DNA of 64,000 nucleotides. It comes from Begonia masoniana. Lineage: Eukaryota > Streptophyta > Magnoliopsida > Cucurbitales > Begoniaceae. Shown here piece after piece: positions 21,174 through 33,195 of this stretch; positions within the stretch are counted from its first letter, which is position 1; the number at the start of each line of letters is the position of its first letter. Made by a program: the position numbers and the translations under genes. Below the pieces are notes generated by a model that saw only the letters and a list, made by a program, of their open reading frames with translations, did no database searches and was not told the DNA's origin. The stretch spans positions 24,273,432-24,337,431 of the forward strand of contig CM039509.1 of the NCBI GenBank assembly GCA_022432975.1. The letters run 5' to 3'.

Positions 21174-23378
21174 TTATTTAAAGAAAGCTACAAAATGTGA
21201 CCAAAAAGCTTGGCTAATCCAAGCAGGCACTTCACAGTTTGAATTAAGATAAGCATCTACAAGCGCTGGAAGAGAGTGAATGTCAAGAGAAATGGGAGGT
21301 TTATAAGGCACAAGTTCTAGACATGGAGCAGGTGATGGCTGAGGAGCAGTAGAGGTTGAGGGGCCTTGATACACCACCATGTCCATACATGGAGGAGTTT
21401 CGACAGGAGGAACAACAGTAGACGCATCAGGAGGAGAGAATGCAAATTCAGTCTCCTGAAGATCCAGTGTCGTGAAACGCACATCTTCATAAACTGCAGG
21501 CCGGGAAAATGGAAGAAAGAGATCTTCATAGCAAGCCTGTGAGACATCGATTGAACAAGATGGATCAGGTTCGGGTGCAGGAGTCAGATTGTCAATAGAG
21601 GTTCGGAATGACTCAAGTTCCCTGACAACCATGCGCCTATCAGCATCCACTTTATGAGTCAGCAAACCAAGACTAGTATCTAAATCAGTACGCAAGACTT
21701 GGATATTCTTGGCTAGCTTGGCATCAAGAGATTGATCAATCATACTTTCAATGGAGCTAAGAGCAGTCTCAATGCGGTCAATAGAGGCCTTCAGCTCATT
21801 ATACTGAGATGCACTCATCGAAGATCTCCTCTGATAAGTTAGAGGAGTGGCAGGTGGTTCTGAGGGAATGGGAGAGAATACTGGTTCTTGAGGAGTGAGG
21901 GAAATATGTGGAAGGGCAGGTTGTGAAGGCATCAAGGGTGCAGGTGAAGGAGGTGAAGGGATTGGGACTTGAGAAGAAGTTGGACTTGGAGGAGGTAAGT
22001 GGACTGAAGGAGATGGTTGGACTGGAGATGGAGGAGCAGGAGGCAGAGCCGGTAATAGAAGGGCAGGTGGAGGAGATGGAGGATTCTCTGGAATGAGACG
22101 AGGCACAGATGAAGGAGTAGAAATTGACTCTGACACAGGTGCTCTTGAGATAGGGGCACGACGCCTTCGCACAAGAGGAGGAGGTTGGAAACTAGACGCC
22201 TGAGAATGTGAAGGGGAATTAACAAATGCAGGTATCTCAGAGTCATCCCCTCCTTCAGCAGTGGACTCCTCTGGCAGATCAAGTGCCCTCTTCCCTTTTC
22301 GGGCAGCTGCTGCATTTGCAGAATTTTCCTTAGAAACAACCACAACAAGCGCCCTTGTCCTGGTTCTTTTAATCCCCATTTTGTTCAGTGTGGTTTTGGA
22401 ATAATAATTGGAGGGTTGGAGACGAACAGGATCTTCATCCTCTGGAAATACAACCTCAAGCTGAGCAAAGATCTTCATTAAGAGCAGGTTGTATGGAAAA
22501 GATGTAGCCCTGGATGATACTGCTTGAATCATTCTTCGAACAACCACATAGCCAAGATTGAAGGGGGTCTTGAGGTAAAGTGTAAACAGAACAAACAGCT
22601 CCATTGCACTTACTTCGTCATGATGACCACCCTTAGGGACAATGTTGTACCCTATCATCTGATGAAATAATCTGGCCCTTGCAGTCAGATGCTTGCCTTT
22701 TAACTGATCAGGAATATGGTTGGGGTCCAAAGCAATGGTCTTTAGAAACTCTTGACCATCATCAGTACCAAGGAAAGGAGGCTCAGTGCCAGACACAAAC
22801 TTGTAAGGGCAACTATCTAAATGAGAGACCTCCAGAAGAGCATTGATAAACTGATGTGTAATTTCAATTTGCTTATTATACACATAGCTCCTAATAATGG
22901 AGAAATCAGTAGTAAAACTCATATTGGCATAGAACATCTTAATTGCTTCCGGGTAATAGTAGGAATCCACATCAAACAGTCCTAACAACCCGAGGTCCTT
23001 CAAGGGTTCGACAATATTCATACCGGCTAAATCATCAAAATAAATACCACGTCTCAGAATCAAAGATTTGTACTGATAGTCGTCATGATACCTTAGCTCA
23101 GCAGCTTTAGAGACGAAGAACAGAGATGGAAAATCTTTTGCCCGTGGAATATCACGAGGAGGACGAGCGGAAACTTTGGCCTTCTTCTTGGCCGGTTTGG
23201 GAACTGCGTGAGACGATGAAAACATTGTCGGGATTGACGATGATGAAAAAAACCTAGAGAGAACGAAAGAGGTTTTTGGCTGAGGTTTTTCTGAGAGAGC
23301 ACGAAAATATGAAGCGTCTTTGAGAAGAAACTGAGTTTTTTTTAAAAAAAAGGGCAGCGCCTGATGAGATGGAGTCAC
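21174..23378 (-). CDS. Sirevirus-like third ORF (env-like position), 734 aa, intact
   Basis: Lies downstream of pol and upstream of the 3' LTR, where Sireviruses carry an env-like ORF. First ATG is at 23378; a second in-frame ATG at 23225 is an equally plausible start. After a basic patch (Lys/Arg-rich, about residues 60-75) comes a globular part of about 250 residues that I associate with a plant-transposon protein family seen in such ORFs. Then follow a long Pro/Ser/Leu-rich stretch (about 400-520), a helical, probably coiled-coil segment (about 525-600) and an acidic, Pro-rich C-terminus. I see no convincing signal peptide or transmembrane segment, so an envelope role is doubtful. It has no stop or frameshift, unlike gag-pol of the same element. 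Function is unknown. Confidence 0.8.
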   Translation of the reverse strand: MTPSHQALPFFLKKTQFLLKDASYFRALSEKPQPKTSFVLSRFFSSSSIPTMFSSSHAVPKPAKKKAKVSARPPRDIPRAKDFPSLFFVSKAAELRYHDDYQYKSLILRRGIYFDDLAGMNIVEPLKDLGLLGLFDVDSYYYPEAIKMFYANMSFTTDFSIIRSYVYNKQIEITHQFINALLEVSHLDSCPYKFVSGTEPPFLGTDDGQEFLKTIALDPNHIPDQLKGKHLTARARLFHQMIGYNIVPKGGHHDEVSAMELFVLFTLYLKTPFNLGYVVVRRMIQAVSSRATSFPYNLLLMKIFAQLEVVFPEDEDPVRLQPSNYYSKTTLNKMGIKRTRTRALVVVVSKENSANAAAARKGKRALDLPEESTAEGGDDSEIPAFVNSPSHSQASSFQPPPLVRRRRAPISRAPVSESISTPSSVPRLIPENPPSPPPALLLPALPPAPPSPVQPSPSVHLPPPSPTSSQVPIPSPPSPAPLMPSQPALPHISLTPQEPVFSPIPSEPPATPLTYQRRSSMSASQYNELKASIDRIETALSSIESMIDQSLDAKLAKNIQVLRTDLDTSLGLLTHKVDADRRMVVRELESFRTSIDNLTPAPEPDPSCSIDVSQACYEDLFLPFSRPAVYEDVRFTTLDLQETEFAFSPPDASTVVPPVETPPCMDMVVYQGPSTSTAPQPSPAPCLELVPYKPPISLDIHSLPALVDAYLNSNCEVPAWISQAFWSHFVAFFK

Positions 23379-23600
23379 ACGTGTAAGACAGATTAACCCG
23401 ATGGGTCACACGTGTCGGTAGAAAAACACCGCATCTACCGATGGAAATACATCTTCCGATGCCTATAGAAAAACGCAGCATCTACCGATGCCTTCCGATA
23501 GACCTGCATCTTCCGATACCTATTAAAAACTCATCATCTACCGATGCCATCACAGAAGGAAATGCTCTACCACTCAAGAATTTCCAACAGAGGTATAACC
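23379..23600 (-). other. Spacer between pol and third ORF
   Basis: Contains several short units related to CATCTACCGATG and CATCTTCCGATG (about 23430-23550), reminiscent of the LTR minisatellite core. No coding sequence. Confidence 0.7.
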
Positions 23601-26600
23601 TTAGTTTTTCTCAACCCGGATGAGGCCTAGCCTTATTCTAATATTGTTGAATGTCTTTTCATCCAAAGGCTTGGTAAAGATGTCGGCCAATTGATCTACA
23701 GAATTTACAAACTCTAAGGATATATCACCTCTTTGAACATGATCACGGATGAAGTGATATCTTACATCAATATGTTTGGTTCTAGAATGCTGAATAGGAT
23801 TTTTAGAAATGTTAATTGCACTGGTGTTATCACACCGAATAGGAATCCTATCATAAAACAGATTATAGTCTTCTAAGGTCTGTTTCATCCATAACATTTG
23901 TGCATAGCAACTGCCAGCAGCAATATATTCACTTTCTGCAGTTGATAATGCAACAAAATTCTGTTTCTTAGAATACCAGGAAACTAAAGATTCTCCAAGG
24001 AACTGACAGGTTCCACTGGTGCTTTTCCTATCAACTAGACTACCAGCATAGTCAGAATCTGAGTATCCAATCAGATCGAAAGAAGTACCTTTAGGATACC
24101 ATAATCCTAAGTCAGGTGTCCCACTTAAATATTTAAAAATCCTTTTGATAGCAGTTAAGTGAGATTCCTTAGGAGCAGCTTGAAATCTAGCACAAAGACA
24201 AACACTAAAGAGTATATCTGGCCTACTTGCAGTCAGATATAACAAAGAACCAATCATACCACGATATTTCTTAATATCCACATTTATTCCATGTTCATCT
24301 TTGTCCAATTTTGTTGTGGTACTCATGGGAGTTTTAGACGACTTAGCAGATTCTAATCCAAACTTCTTAAGGAGTTCCTTAATGTACTTTTCTTGACAGA
24401 AGAAAATTCCATCAGGAGATTGACTAATCTGGAATCCTAAGAAGAATTTTAACTCCCCCATCATACTCATTTCAAATTCACTTTGCATGAGGGAGGAAAA
24501 CTCATTACACATATTGACATTTGTTGATCCAAAAATAATGTCATCGACATAAATTTGAACTAACAGAATATCCTTATCCTTTTGCATGGTAAATAGAGTT
24601 GAGTCGGTGTTACCCCTTTTGAAATTCCTTTCCACAAGGAAGTTCTTCAACCTATCATACTAAGCTCTAGGAGCCTGTTTAATACCATAGAGAGCTTTCC
24701 TTAACTTATAGACATGGTCGGGTTTGTCAAAACCTTCAAAACCTAAGGGCTGCTCAACATAAACTTCTTCTGTAATATAACCATTTAAGAATGCACTCTT
24801 TACATCCATTTGAAAGAGTGTGAAGTTTTTGTAGCAAGCAAAAGCTAGGAGCATCCTAATTGACTCTAATCTAGCTACAGGGGCAAAAGATTCATCAAAA
24901 TCAATACCCTCTTCTTGAGAGTATCCCTTAGCAACTAGTCTAGCCTTGTTTCTCACAACAATCCCATTTTCATCCAATTTATTCTTATAAACCCATTTTG
25001 TTCCAATAATGGGATGATCTTTAGGCCGTGAAACAAGTTCCCATACCTTGCTCCTTTCAAATTGATTTAACTCTTCTTGCATGGCCATAATCCAATTTTC
25101 ATCACCCTCGGTTTCTTCAAATTTCTTAGGCTCTACTTGTGAAATGAATGCCACATTGGCACAGAGATTCCTAAGAGAAGCTCTAGTCTTAACTCCTAAA
25201 GAAGGATCACCTAAAACTTCATCTATTGGATGGTTTCTGACATATTTCCAATCTCTAGGAAGAGCAGGATTTTCATCCTTAACAGGAATAATATCTAGAG
25301 AAGTTGAGGAAGGTTCTAGAGATTTTTCTACTTGAGGAGGATCACTAGGCTTTTCTAAAGAAAGGGAATCTAGTTGATTATCCAAAGAATCATCCTCATC
25401 CACATTGATTGTGGGTTGAGGGGACTCATCAAAGTTAACATGAACTGACTCTTCTACAACTAGAGTTCTCCTATTGAATACTCTATAAGCTTTTTTGGAA
25501 AGGGAATAACCCAGAAAAATTCCAAGATCAGATTTGGAATCAAATTTTCCTAAGTTATCCTTAGTGTTAAGAATGAAGCATTTGCTACCAAAGGCTCTAA
25601 AGTATTTAACAGAAGGAGTTTTTCCACTCCAGAGCTCATATGGAGTTTTCTCAAGAATAGGTCTTATGGAGACCCGATTAAGCACATAATAGGCTGTTGC
25701 AACAGCTTCAGCCCAGAAATACTTAGTAAGTGAATTTTCATTAAGCATAGTCCTAGCAAGCTCTTGGAGAGATCTATTTTTCCTCTCAACAACACCATTT
25801 TGCTGAGGGATCCTAGGAGAAGAGAAATTGTGCTCAATTCCATACTTGAGACACAAGAGTTCAAATTTCTCATTTTCAAATTCTCCACCATGATCACTAC
25901 GAATAGCAACTATGGTGAGCTCCTTTTCATTTTGAACTCTTTTCCTAAAACTAGAAAATATGTCAAAAGTCTCATCCTTAGACTTCAGAAAGTGAATTTA
26001 AGTAAATCTAGAAAAATCATCAACAATTACAAATGCATAGAATTTTCCTCCTAAGCTGGCTATATTTGAGGGACCGAAGAGGTCCATGTGAAGGAGTTGA
26101 AGAGGCTTAGAAGTAGAAATTGCATTCTTCGATGCAAAGGAACTTTTGATCTGCTTGCCCATTTGACAGGCATCACAGACCTTATCCTTTTCAAAGGATA
26201 TCTTAGAGATTCCTCTAACTAAGTTCTCCTTAGTAATCTTAGCTAAGGTATCCATCCCTACGTGTCCTAATCTCCTATGCCAGATCCAATAGTCATTAGA
26301 AGAATTTACAGCAAAACATTTTTCAACACTACAATCAATATCATCAATGTCAATGACATAAATATTTTCTTTCCTAAAGCCAGAAAATAGAATTTTGCCA
26401 TTTGCAGCATCTTTAATTATGCATGAATCTGATTTAAATATCACTTCATAACCTTTGTCACATAATTGACTTATGCTAAGCAGATTGTGTTTTAACCCAT
26501 CAACTAATAAAACATTTTCTATAAGAGGATTGATAGGGTTACCTATGTTGCCAATGCCAAAAATTTTGCCTTTTTGATTTCCACCAAAAGTGACACTTCC

Positions 26601-26708
26601 TTTCTTCTTGTTGACAGCAGCGAACTTAGTTGCATCTCCAGTCATATGCCTTGAACAACCACTGTCCAGGTACCATTGATTTCTTAGTGGAGATGCATTA
26701 TCCTGCAA
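23601..26708 (-). pseudogene. pol: Sirevirus-like pol, two in-frame stops
   Basis: One frame from about 26708 to 23601. It carries protease (Y-L-D-S-G-C-S, about 26665), GAG-pre-integrase with an HHCC finger (about 26150-26290), integrase core (about 25750-26110), reverse transcriptase (about 24660-25050, with Y-V-D-D at 24540-24551 after the second stop) and RNase H to the C-terminal A-D-I-F-T-K-P-L tail. Stops are at 25998 (TAA, after F-T) and 24660 (TAG, where family members have Trp before Y-D). It lies in a different frame from gag, joined near 26710. Y-V-D-D and F-L-N-G motifs are intact. Confidence 0.9.
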
Positions 26709-26716
26709 AACAGATA

Positions 26717-28291
26717 TTAGGTTGTCTTCTTAGGTACCCAAATCTTTTGGGTCCTAGTGTTAGACCTGGTTCCTTTAGGAACCCATTGTAACTTACAACC
26801 AGCTTTCTTGTCATTTGTCTTTAAAGGACATACAAAAGACTTATGTCCTACTTCATTACAAGTATAGCAAGAAGACGGTTTGATAAAGAAATTCTTAAAA
26901 GCTTTTCTCTTATTAATCTTATCATAGCCTAAACCTGCTTTATCATGAGTAGCCCTATGATTCCCTATTAGCAATGTTAAGTTTTTGCTACCATTTGAGA
27001 ACCAAAGAACAAGTTTATTCAAGGATTCATTTTTCTTCTTAAGTTCAGTGGTTTCTTTTTCATGCAAGTTCATTTCTGTAGCATGCTTTTCTATTAGATC
27101 TGTATTCTCCTTTTTCAACATGTTATACTTAGTCTTAAGCATGCCAAATTGTTTAACCAAATCATTAAAAGCGTCAATTAGTTCACCTTCTTCATTATCA
27201 CTTTCACTATCACTTAAAATAGAGACAGAAGAAGAACTAACCTTATCCTCAAGTGCCATGAAGCACAGGTTGGCTACTTCCTCATTTTCTGAAGAGGAGG
27301 TATCGCCTTCACTGTCATCCCAAGTGGCCTTCATAGCCTTCTTCTTAAATTTCTTGGGATGTTTCTTGGCCTGTGGACAATCTGCCTTCATATGACCAAC
27401 CTTTCTACACCCAAAGCATGTGAACTCCTTGTCCTTTTGAGACTTCTCACTATTTGGAAATCATTTTCCCTGCATCCTCTTCCGTTGCAGGAATTTGCTG
27501 AATCTCCTGGTAATAAGGGCAATGTCCTCATCTTCTTCTTCTTCCTCATATTCATCAGGTTTGCTCGAAGAGGCTTTGAGAGCTATGTCCTTTCTCTTGG
27601 AGATCTCATTTTCCTTGAGATCCTCCTTGTCATTGGCCCTCATGGTTATCTCATGAGTCATTATAGAGCCAATGAGTTCCTCGAGCTTGAGAACCTTAAG
27701 ATCCCGTGCCTCTTGTATTGCCGTCACCTTTGGTTGCCAGGCTCGTGGTAAACATCTCAAGATTTTCCTAATTAGTTCTTCACCTGAATAAATTTTACCA
27801 AGTACTTTTAACCCATTAGTAATGTTAGTGAAACGAGTAAACATAGAAGAAATAGTCTCATCCTTTTCCATGGTAAACAATTCATATTCGTGAACTAACA
27901 TGCTCAATTTACTCTCCTTTACTTGGTTAGTTCCCTCATGTGTGACTTCTAATAAGTGCCAAATTTCTTGAGCACTTTCACACCCTTGTACTCTATTGAA
28001 TTCAACTCTATTTAGAGCACAGTACAAGGTGTTTACTGCCTTAGCATTAAGGCTCAGATTTCTCTTATCGGACTCAGTTAACTCAGAAGAGTCCTTAGGG
28101 ATACTTTTCCCATCTACAGTTTTCATGGCCTTAAAAGGACCATTCTCTATAATACACCAAGTCTCATAGTCTATGGCTTGAATGAATATTTTCATCCTAG
28201 CCTTCCAATAAACATAATCACTACCATCAAAGAATGGAGGTCTATTTGTTGCTTGACCTTCTATTTGTGTGGTGTTAATGTTGAATGCCAT
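26717..28291 (-). pseudogene. gag: Sirevirus-like gag, one in-frame stop
   Basis: Start chosen at 28291, about 60 bases downstream of the primer site; the frame is also open upstream. It contains a UBN2-type capsid domain, a TGA at 27461-27463, a zinc knuckle C-F-G-C...H...C (about 27370-27415), an acidic Ser/Glu stretch, a coiled-coil-like Lys/Glu region and a second C-x2-C-x4-H-x4-C knuckle (about 26820-26865). It ends at TAA 26717. A shift of frame is needed to enter pol. Confidence 0.88.
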
Positions 28292-28350
28292 TGTGGCAAA
28301 AAAAATGTAACACAGAGTGTTTAAACGGAGCTTAGACAATGATAAACCTC

Positions 28351-28364
28351 GCTCTGATACCAAT
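28351..28364 (-). promoter_or_regulatory. Primer binding site of the Sirevirus-like element
   Basis: Minus-strand ATTGGTATCAGAGC next to the 5' LTR edge at 28365, complementary to initiator tRNA-Met. Confidence 0.9.
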
Positions 28365-30605
28365 TGTAGGATCGAGATTGTCTAAGAGGGGGGTGAATTA
28401 GACCTTTTTAAAATTTTCCTAATTGCTAAACACAAGCAGTCAATCAGTAACAGTAAGAGAGAGAGAGAGAAAAATCAACACCAGATTTTTTACGTGGTTC
28501 GGCCAAACCTTGTTTACATCCACGCTTCAAGGTTCACCCCTTAAAGATCCTTAACCTTCTCCTCAAGAATAAATAGATCGGAATTCCGGGTTCCGATCAA
28601 CTGCCGTTACAATTCAGGATTGAACTTCACGGGCGTCAATCCACTGCCTTATACACAATGTTGAGTTCGTAAATGGAAAGCTCAAACTACACTCTCACAA
28701 GGATTGAATCTCAAGTTAAAATCGAGAGGTGTAGAAAAATTATACAGTGTATGATAAAATTTCGCAAGTTAGGGCTCAGGAATTCAAATTGCAAAAGTTG
28801 TATCTTTGTGCTCTAACCTCGGCTTAAATACTCTGTCTTCGGAATCGGCTTGACTTCAATGCTTCTTATCCAATAATAAAAACTTTGTTACCGTTGGAGC
28901 AGCTTTCATACAATTTCAGGTAGCCGTTGCCGTCTGTAGTTGTAAGTCGTCGTCGCCATTAAAGTTCTGGAGTTAATGTTGAAAACGACGTCACTGTAGC
29001 TTCGCGGCGATTTTGAATTCTGGCAGAAGATCATCGGTGGAAGCAGCTTTTAATTTCAGTCGCCACGTCATCGGCATATGTATCTTGTAAATTCATCGAC
29101 AGATGTATTCTGAGAAGTCATCGGCAGCAGCTTGAAAACAGCCATCGGCAGAAGAATCTTGAAAGGCCATCGACAGAAGCATCTTGAAAGGCCATCGACA
29201 GAAGCATCTTGAAAGGCCATCGGCAGATGCAGCTTGAAAACAGCCATCGGCAGATGCAGCTTGAAAACAGCCATCGGCAGATGCAGCTTGAAAACAGCCA
29301 TCGGCAGATGCAGCTTGAAAACAGCCATCGGCAGATGCAGCTTGAAAACAGCCATCGGCAGATGCAGCTTGAAAACAGCCATCGGCAGATGCAGCTTGAA
29401 AACAGCCATCGGCAGATGCAGCTTGAAAACAGCCATCGGCAGAAGAATCTTGAAAGGCCATCGGCAGATGCAGCTTGAAAACAGCCATCGGCAGATGCAG
29501 CTTGAAAACAGCCATCGGCAGATGCAGCTTGAAAACAGCCATCGGCAGATGCAGCTTGAAAACAGCCATCGGCAGATGCAGCTTGAAAACAGCCATCGGC
29601 AGATGCAGCTTGAAAACAGCCATCGGCAGATGCAGCTTGAAAACAGCCATCGGCAGATGCAGCTTGAAAACAGCCATCGGCAGATGCAGCTTGAAAACAG
29701 CCATCGGCAGATGCAGCTTGAAAACAGCCATCGGCAGATGTATGCTTTGACCATCATCGGCAGATGCAGCTTGAAAACAGCCATCGGCAGATGCAGCTTG
29801 AAAACAGCCATCGGCAGATGCAGCTTGAAAACAGCCATCGGCAGATGCAGCTTGAAAACAGCCATCGGCAGATGCAGCTTGAAAACAGCCATCGGCAGAT
29901 GCAGCTTGAAAACAGCCATCGGCAGATGCAGCTTGAAAACAGCCATCGGCAGATGCAGCTTGAAAACAGCCATCGGCAGATGCAGCTTGAAAACAGCCAT
30001 CGGCAGATGCAGCTTGAAAACAGCCATCGGCAGAAGAATCTTGAAAGGCCATCGACAGAAGCATCTTGAAAGGCCATCGACAGAAGCATCTTGAAAGGCC
30101 ATCGACAGAAGCATCTTGAAAGGCCATCGGCAGATGTATGCTTTGACCATCATCGGCAGATGCAACTTGAATAAGCTATCGGCATGAGCAAGCTTTGAAT
30201 GCAATCGGCAGATGCATCTTAAGATTCCATCGGCAGAAGCAACTTGAACCGCCATCGGCAGAAGCATCTTGAAAGGCCATCGGCAGAAGAATCTTGAAAG
30301 GCCATCGACAGAAGCATCTTGAAAGGCCATCGGCAGATGCAGCTTGAAAACAGCCATCGGCAGATGCAGCTTGAAAACAGCCATCAGCAGATGCAGACCT
30401 TGTACTGCATCGGCAGATACATGCCTTGTACACTTAACCAATATTATTAGAACACTAAAATACCTTTTTCAAGGGTATTTCCAAAGGATTTAAATCAAAT
30501 GCATAATTCGATAATCTCATTTTATAAACATAATTAAATTACTTACTTATCATTCAAATACATTATCAAAAACATGTTTAGACTTAAACTCTATTTAAGT
30601 CAACA
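28365..30605 (-). repeat. Sirevirus-like 5' LTR with expanded minisatellite
   Basis: 2241 bp, same ends as 19446-20755 and near-identical outside the array. The extra 0.93 kb is entirely CATCGGCAGATG-type repeats. Confidence 0.93.
29080..30425. repeat. Expanded 27-bp minisatellite, Sirevirus-like 5' LTR
   Basis: Built from CATCGGCAGATGCAG plus CTTGAAAACAGC. Three blocks of about 8, 10 and 10 nearly identical units (from about 29217, 29461 and 29755) are separated by single variant units (AAGAATCTTGAAAGG and TATGCTTTGACCAT types) and flanked by degenerate units like those of the other LTR. Because 27 is a multiple of three and the unit lacks stops, several frames stay open for up to 457 codons on both strands. 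These are not genes. Confidence 0.95.
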
Positions 30606-30812
30606 TGTTCTACATATCGGAAGGGTCATTTCGGGGAATGTAGATTGTATTCGGACCGATGTTTTAGGTGCGATAGAAGAGGTCACAAAGCCAGAGATTG
30701 TTTAGGACCGATCGGGATACCACCAGGTGGTCCTTCGAGGGTAACTATTATGACCGATGATAGGGAAGCTGCCCAACCATTTGTGGTTCCAGGTATAATT
30801 TCATTTAAGTAG

Positions 30813-32767
30813 TTAGTAGAGTGGAGTCGTGGTTAACCTTTACGATTTGAAGGCAACAGATAAAGGGTAAGTTGAGGATAGAAGGGTTAAGGAATATGGT
30901 GTGTTTGATCGATACGAAGTCTATGATGTATAATCGGGGTGGTTACATAGGAGTTTTCATATTGACCGATTTTGGTGAGGGGAAATAATGAGATCTAAGT
31001 GAGATTGGTAATTTAATAGATTAGAGACAATAAGAGATCATCCAAAAGGCCATATAAGTTAGTTGTTCTTTACGAGATAGGTACCATCTTTAAGAACTAA
31101 CCAATGAAGGACAGTTATGGATGCGCGGTGGGATCACGACCGACACTATATAGAAAAGAAGACTTAGTGGAGTTTAGGGTGACCAATAAATAGTAGACGC
31201 GTTAGGCAATGAGGTACTGCTCAACTAGGGACATAAGGTAAAGTATAAGAGTTAGAAAGTAACTGGGAACGTCAAATTCTTTTGGTTATGAGCGTTGGAG
31301 TTAAGGAACGAGTCTATAGTTGATGTAGTTTAAGTTAAGAACCCTAAACGTGAGGCTTATTTCTAGGGCGGATGTAGAAACATCAGTGCTCGAGGAACTA
31401 GGAGGGGAGACTTTATGGAAGAGATATTTCTAAGTTTTTTTTTTTGGAAAATGGAAGGACAAGATTTGGAAATTTTAAACCTACCCATAGCAAGTCTGTT
31501 AAGAAGGAAATTGTCAAAGGAATCATTGCTAGGAAGCCAAGTTAAATATTTAGAACTTGACTAGAATAAATAACAGAACAGTAAGCTAGTTAGTAACTTC
31601 GAGGAAGTCCTGGTGAGATATTAAATATAAGAGTAGGACATTGTATAAATTAAATAAAGGGTTTAGATTTGGAGTTAAGCTAGAATGTGAAGTCGTGCGA
31701 ATTGAGGGATTGGTGAATTATCAATTACATTAGGAATAAGATTAAATTAGAAATTTCAAGACTCGACCCGTACGTAACGAAGTCAAAGCCAATGATTTTG
31801 TAAATAACTAAGGTTAAGGTTGATAAACGTAAGTGTGTGAAGTAGATCACAACTAGAGGAAATAGAGACTATGTGGTGTAAGATAAAATGGGCGGTTAGG
31901 TAGACTTTTAAGCTTTGGATTATATCATGCGGGTAAGTGAGAAGATTAACTAGATCAAATGGAAGATTGATATAAGAGTCAAGTAGTGGAGGTTGTGGAA
32001 ATTGGAGCATGTTGGATGAAAGGGAGAATGATTTGCACGAAGATTGTGCAAGTGAGCTTAGAAGTGAAGTTAGAACAAGAGGTATTGGGGATGTTGCTAC
32101 TCGTAAGTTACGCCGATTTGTTTGTGCACTCTTTAAGGTGTTGGGTCAACAGTTTAACTAATTTGTCAGTGATTGACGAAGACCGAGGTAAAAGTTGGAC
32201 AAGAACAAGCGTAGTGGACATAAATATAGAAACTTAGAGGATAACGTGAAAGCGTCAAGGGGTAGATTTAAGCAATTAAAGCCCTGTGTATAAGAATAGC
32301 ATTAGAGTGACTAAGGAAGTGTAGTGATTGCCCAAGGTACGTAATTATAGGAGATGAGAGTGCTAAATAGGAAATGAGATAGTGGAGTAAAGAGAGTTCG
32401 AAATGGAGGGTTCGGATGAGAAATCTATGTATTAGGTCCTTAGTGTCATATAATTGAAGAAGCTTTGAGGAGTTAGAAATCGAATGAACTTAGCTCGAAG
32501 TTAAGTTAGAGGAAATTCGAAGTTCTAGGTGATGAAGGGTAAGTCGAAGTCGATGAATGTATGAGCGACTAAGTTAAGAAGTGCGTAGTTAGAAAGATTT
32601 AAAACTTTGGAGATATAAGAAGCTATCGAAACCCGATGGGTGAGTAAGACTATAGGAGTGTCGAGGTTAGTATTACGAGCATTGTACTTAGATAATGTGA
32701 GGGTGAGCAATTAGAAGTTAACCAAACAGCAATTTTGGGGACAAAATTTCAATTAAGGAGGGAAGGA
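30813..32767 (+). other. Non-coding internal region of the TR-GAG element
   Basis: About 2 kb with frequent stops in all frames and no recognisable reverse transcriptase, RNase H or integrase motif. A protease-like vestige lies near 30900-30935. The last bases (GGGGACAAAATTTC and GGAGGGAAGGA) resemble the end of gypsy pol and its polypurine tract. It probably derives from an extensively decayed or replaced pol. Confidence 0.7.
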
Positions 32768-33195
32768 TGTAACGCCCGGAATTTACGGGTTTCCGCTCTT
32801 AGGGGTATTTTCGTAAAATAGTAAATTAAAGTCTTTTCTCGAATGGGAAGTTTCATTAGAGCCCTAGGAATTTATGAGGATTTTTAGAGAGATAAGCAAA
32901 TTTTTAGAAATCCAAATCGATAGCGTAACGCTATGTTTCGTTTTTAGCCCTATAGTGTTTTTACTCGTAAAAATAGTAAATTAAGTCTATTTTACGAACG
33001 GAGAGTTTCATTAGAACCCTAGGATTAAATTAGAATATTTGGAGGAATAAGAGAATTTCGGAGAAACCAAATGGATAGACGAAATAACGAATTAAGCAAA
33101 TAATTGAACAAAGGATAAAATGGTAATTTGTTAAGTTAAAATTTTATAAAAACTAAATATCTCCCTCCCCCTCTCATTTTCTCCTCCCTCCCACG

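Larger units (their letters stand above)
19446..30605 (-). mobile_element. Sirevirus-like copia with a third ORF
   Basis: LTRs 19446-20755 and 28365-30605, TSD TGTTC at 19441-19445 and 30606-30610, minus-strand orientation. The primer site (plus-strand GCTCTGATACCAAT, 28351-28364) abuts the right LTR, and a polypurine tract (minus AAAAAGGGGGAGAT) abuts the left one. Gag, pol with the copia order PR-IN-RT-RH and an extra long ORF downstream of pol are the layout of Sireviruses. The two LTRs differ in length by 931 bp because a minisatellite expanded in the right one. Confidence 0.92.
18622..30812 (+). pseudogene. gag: TR-GAG element gag, split by the nested copia
   Basis: ATG at 18622. The frame has one early stop (TAA at 18688-18690, where CAA would fit) and then reads through a retrotransposon capsid domain to 19445. 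It continues in the same frame from 30611 after the nested copia and one TSD copy are left out. It includes a CX2CX4HX4C zinc knuckle at 30660-30701 and ends at TAG 30810-30812, about 341 codons in all. A faint protease-like L-I-D-T follows near 30910, but no further pol domain is visible. The product would be a nucleocapsid-type protein only. Confidence 0.85.

Noticed and set aside
21174..23378. Calling the third ORF a true viral envelope gene
   Set aside because: Position matches env-like ORFs of Sireviruses, but no signal peptide, transmembrane helix or glycoprotein-like pattern is evident, so only the position is reported.
29080..30425. Regular direct repeats considered as a CRISPR array
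   Set aside because: The units are contiguous with no unique spacers, the sequence is plant nuclear and the array lies inside an LTR.
29068..30441. Very long open frames (457, 344 and 286 codons) on both strands over the Sirevirus-like LTR
   Set aside because: The 27-bp repeat unit is a multiple of three and has no stop in several frames. The translations are the unit repeated, with no codon bias or homology.
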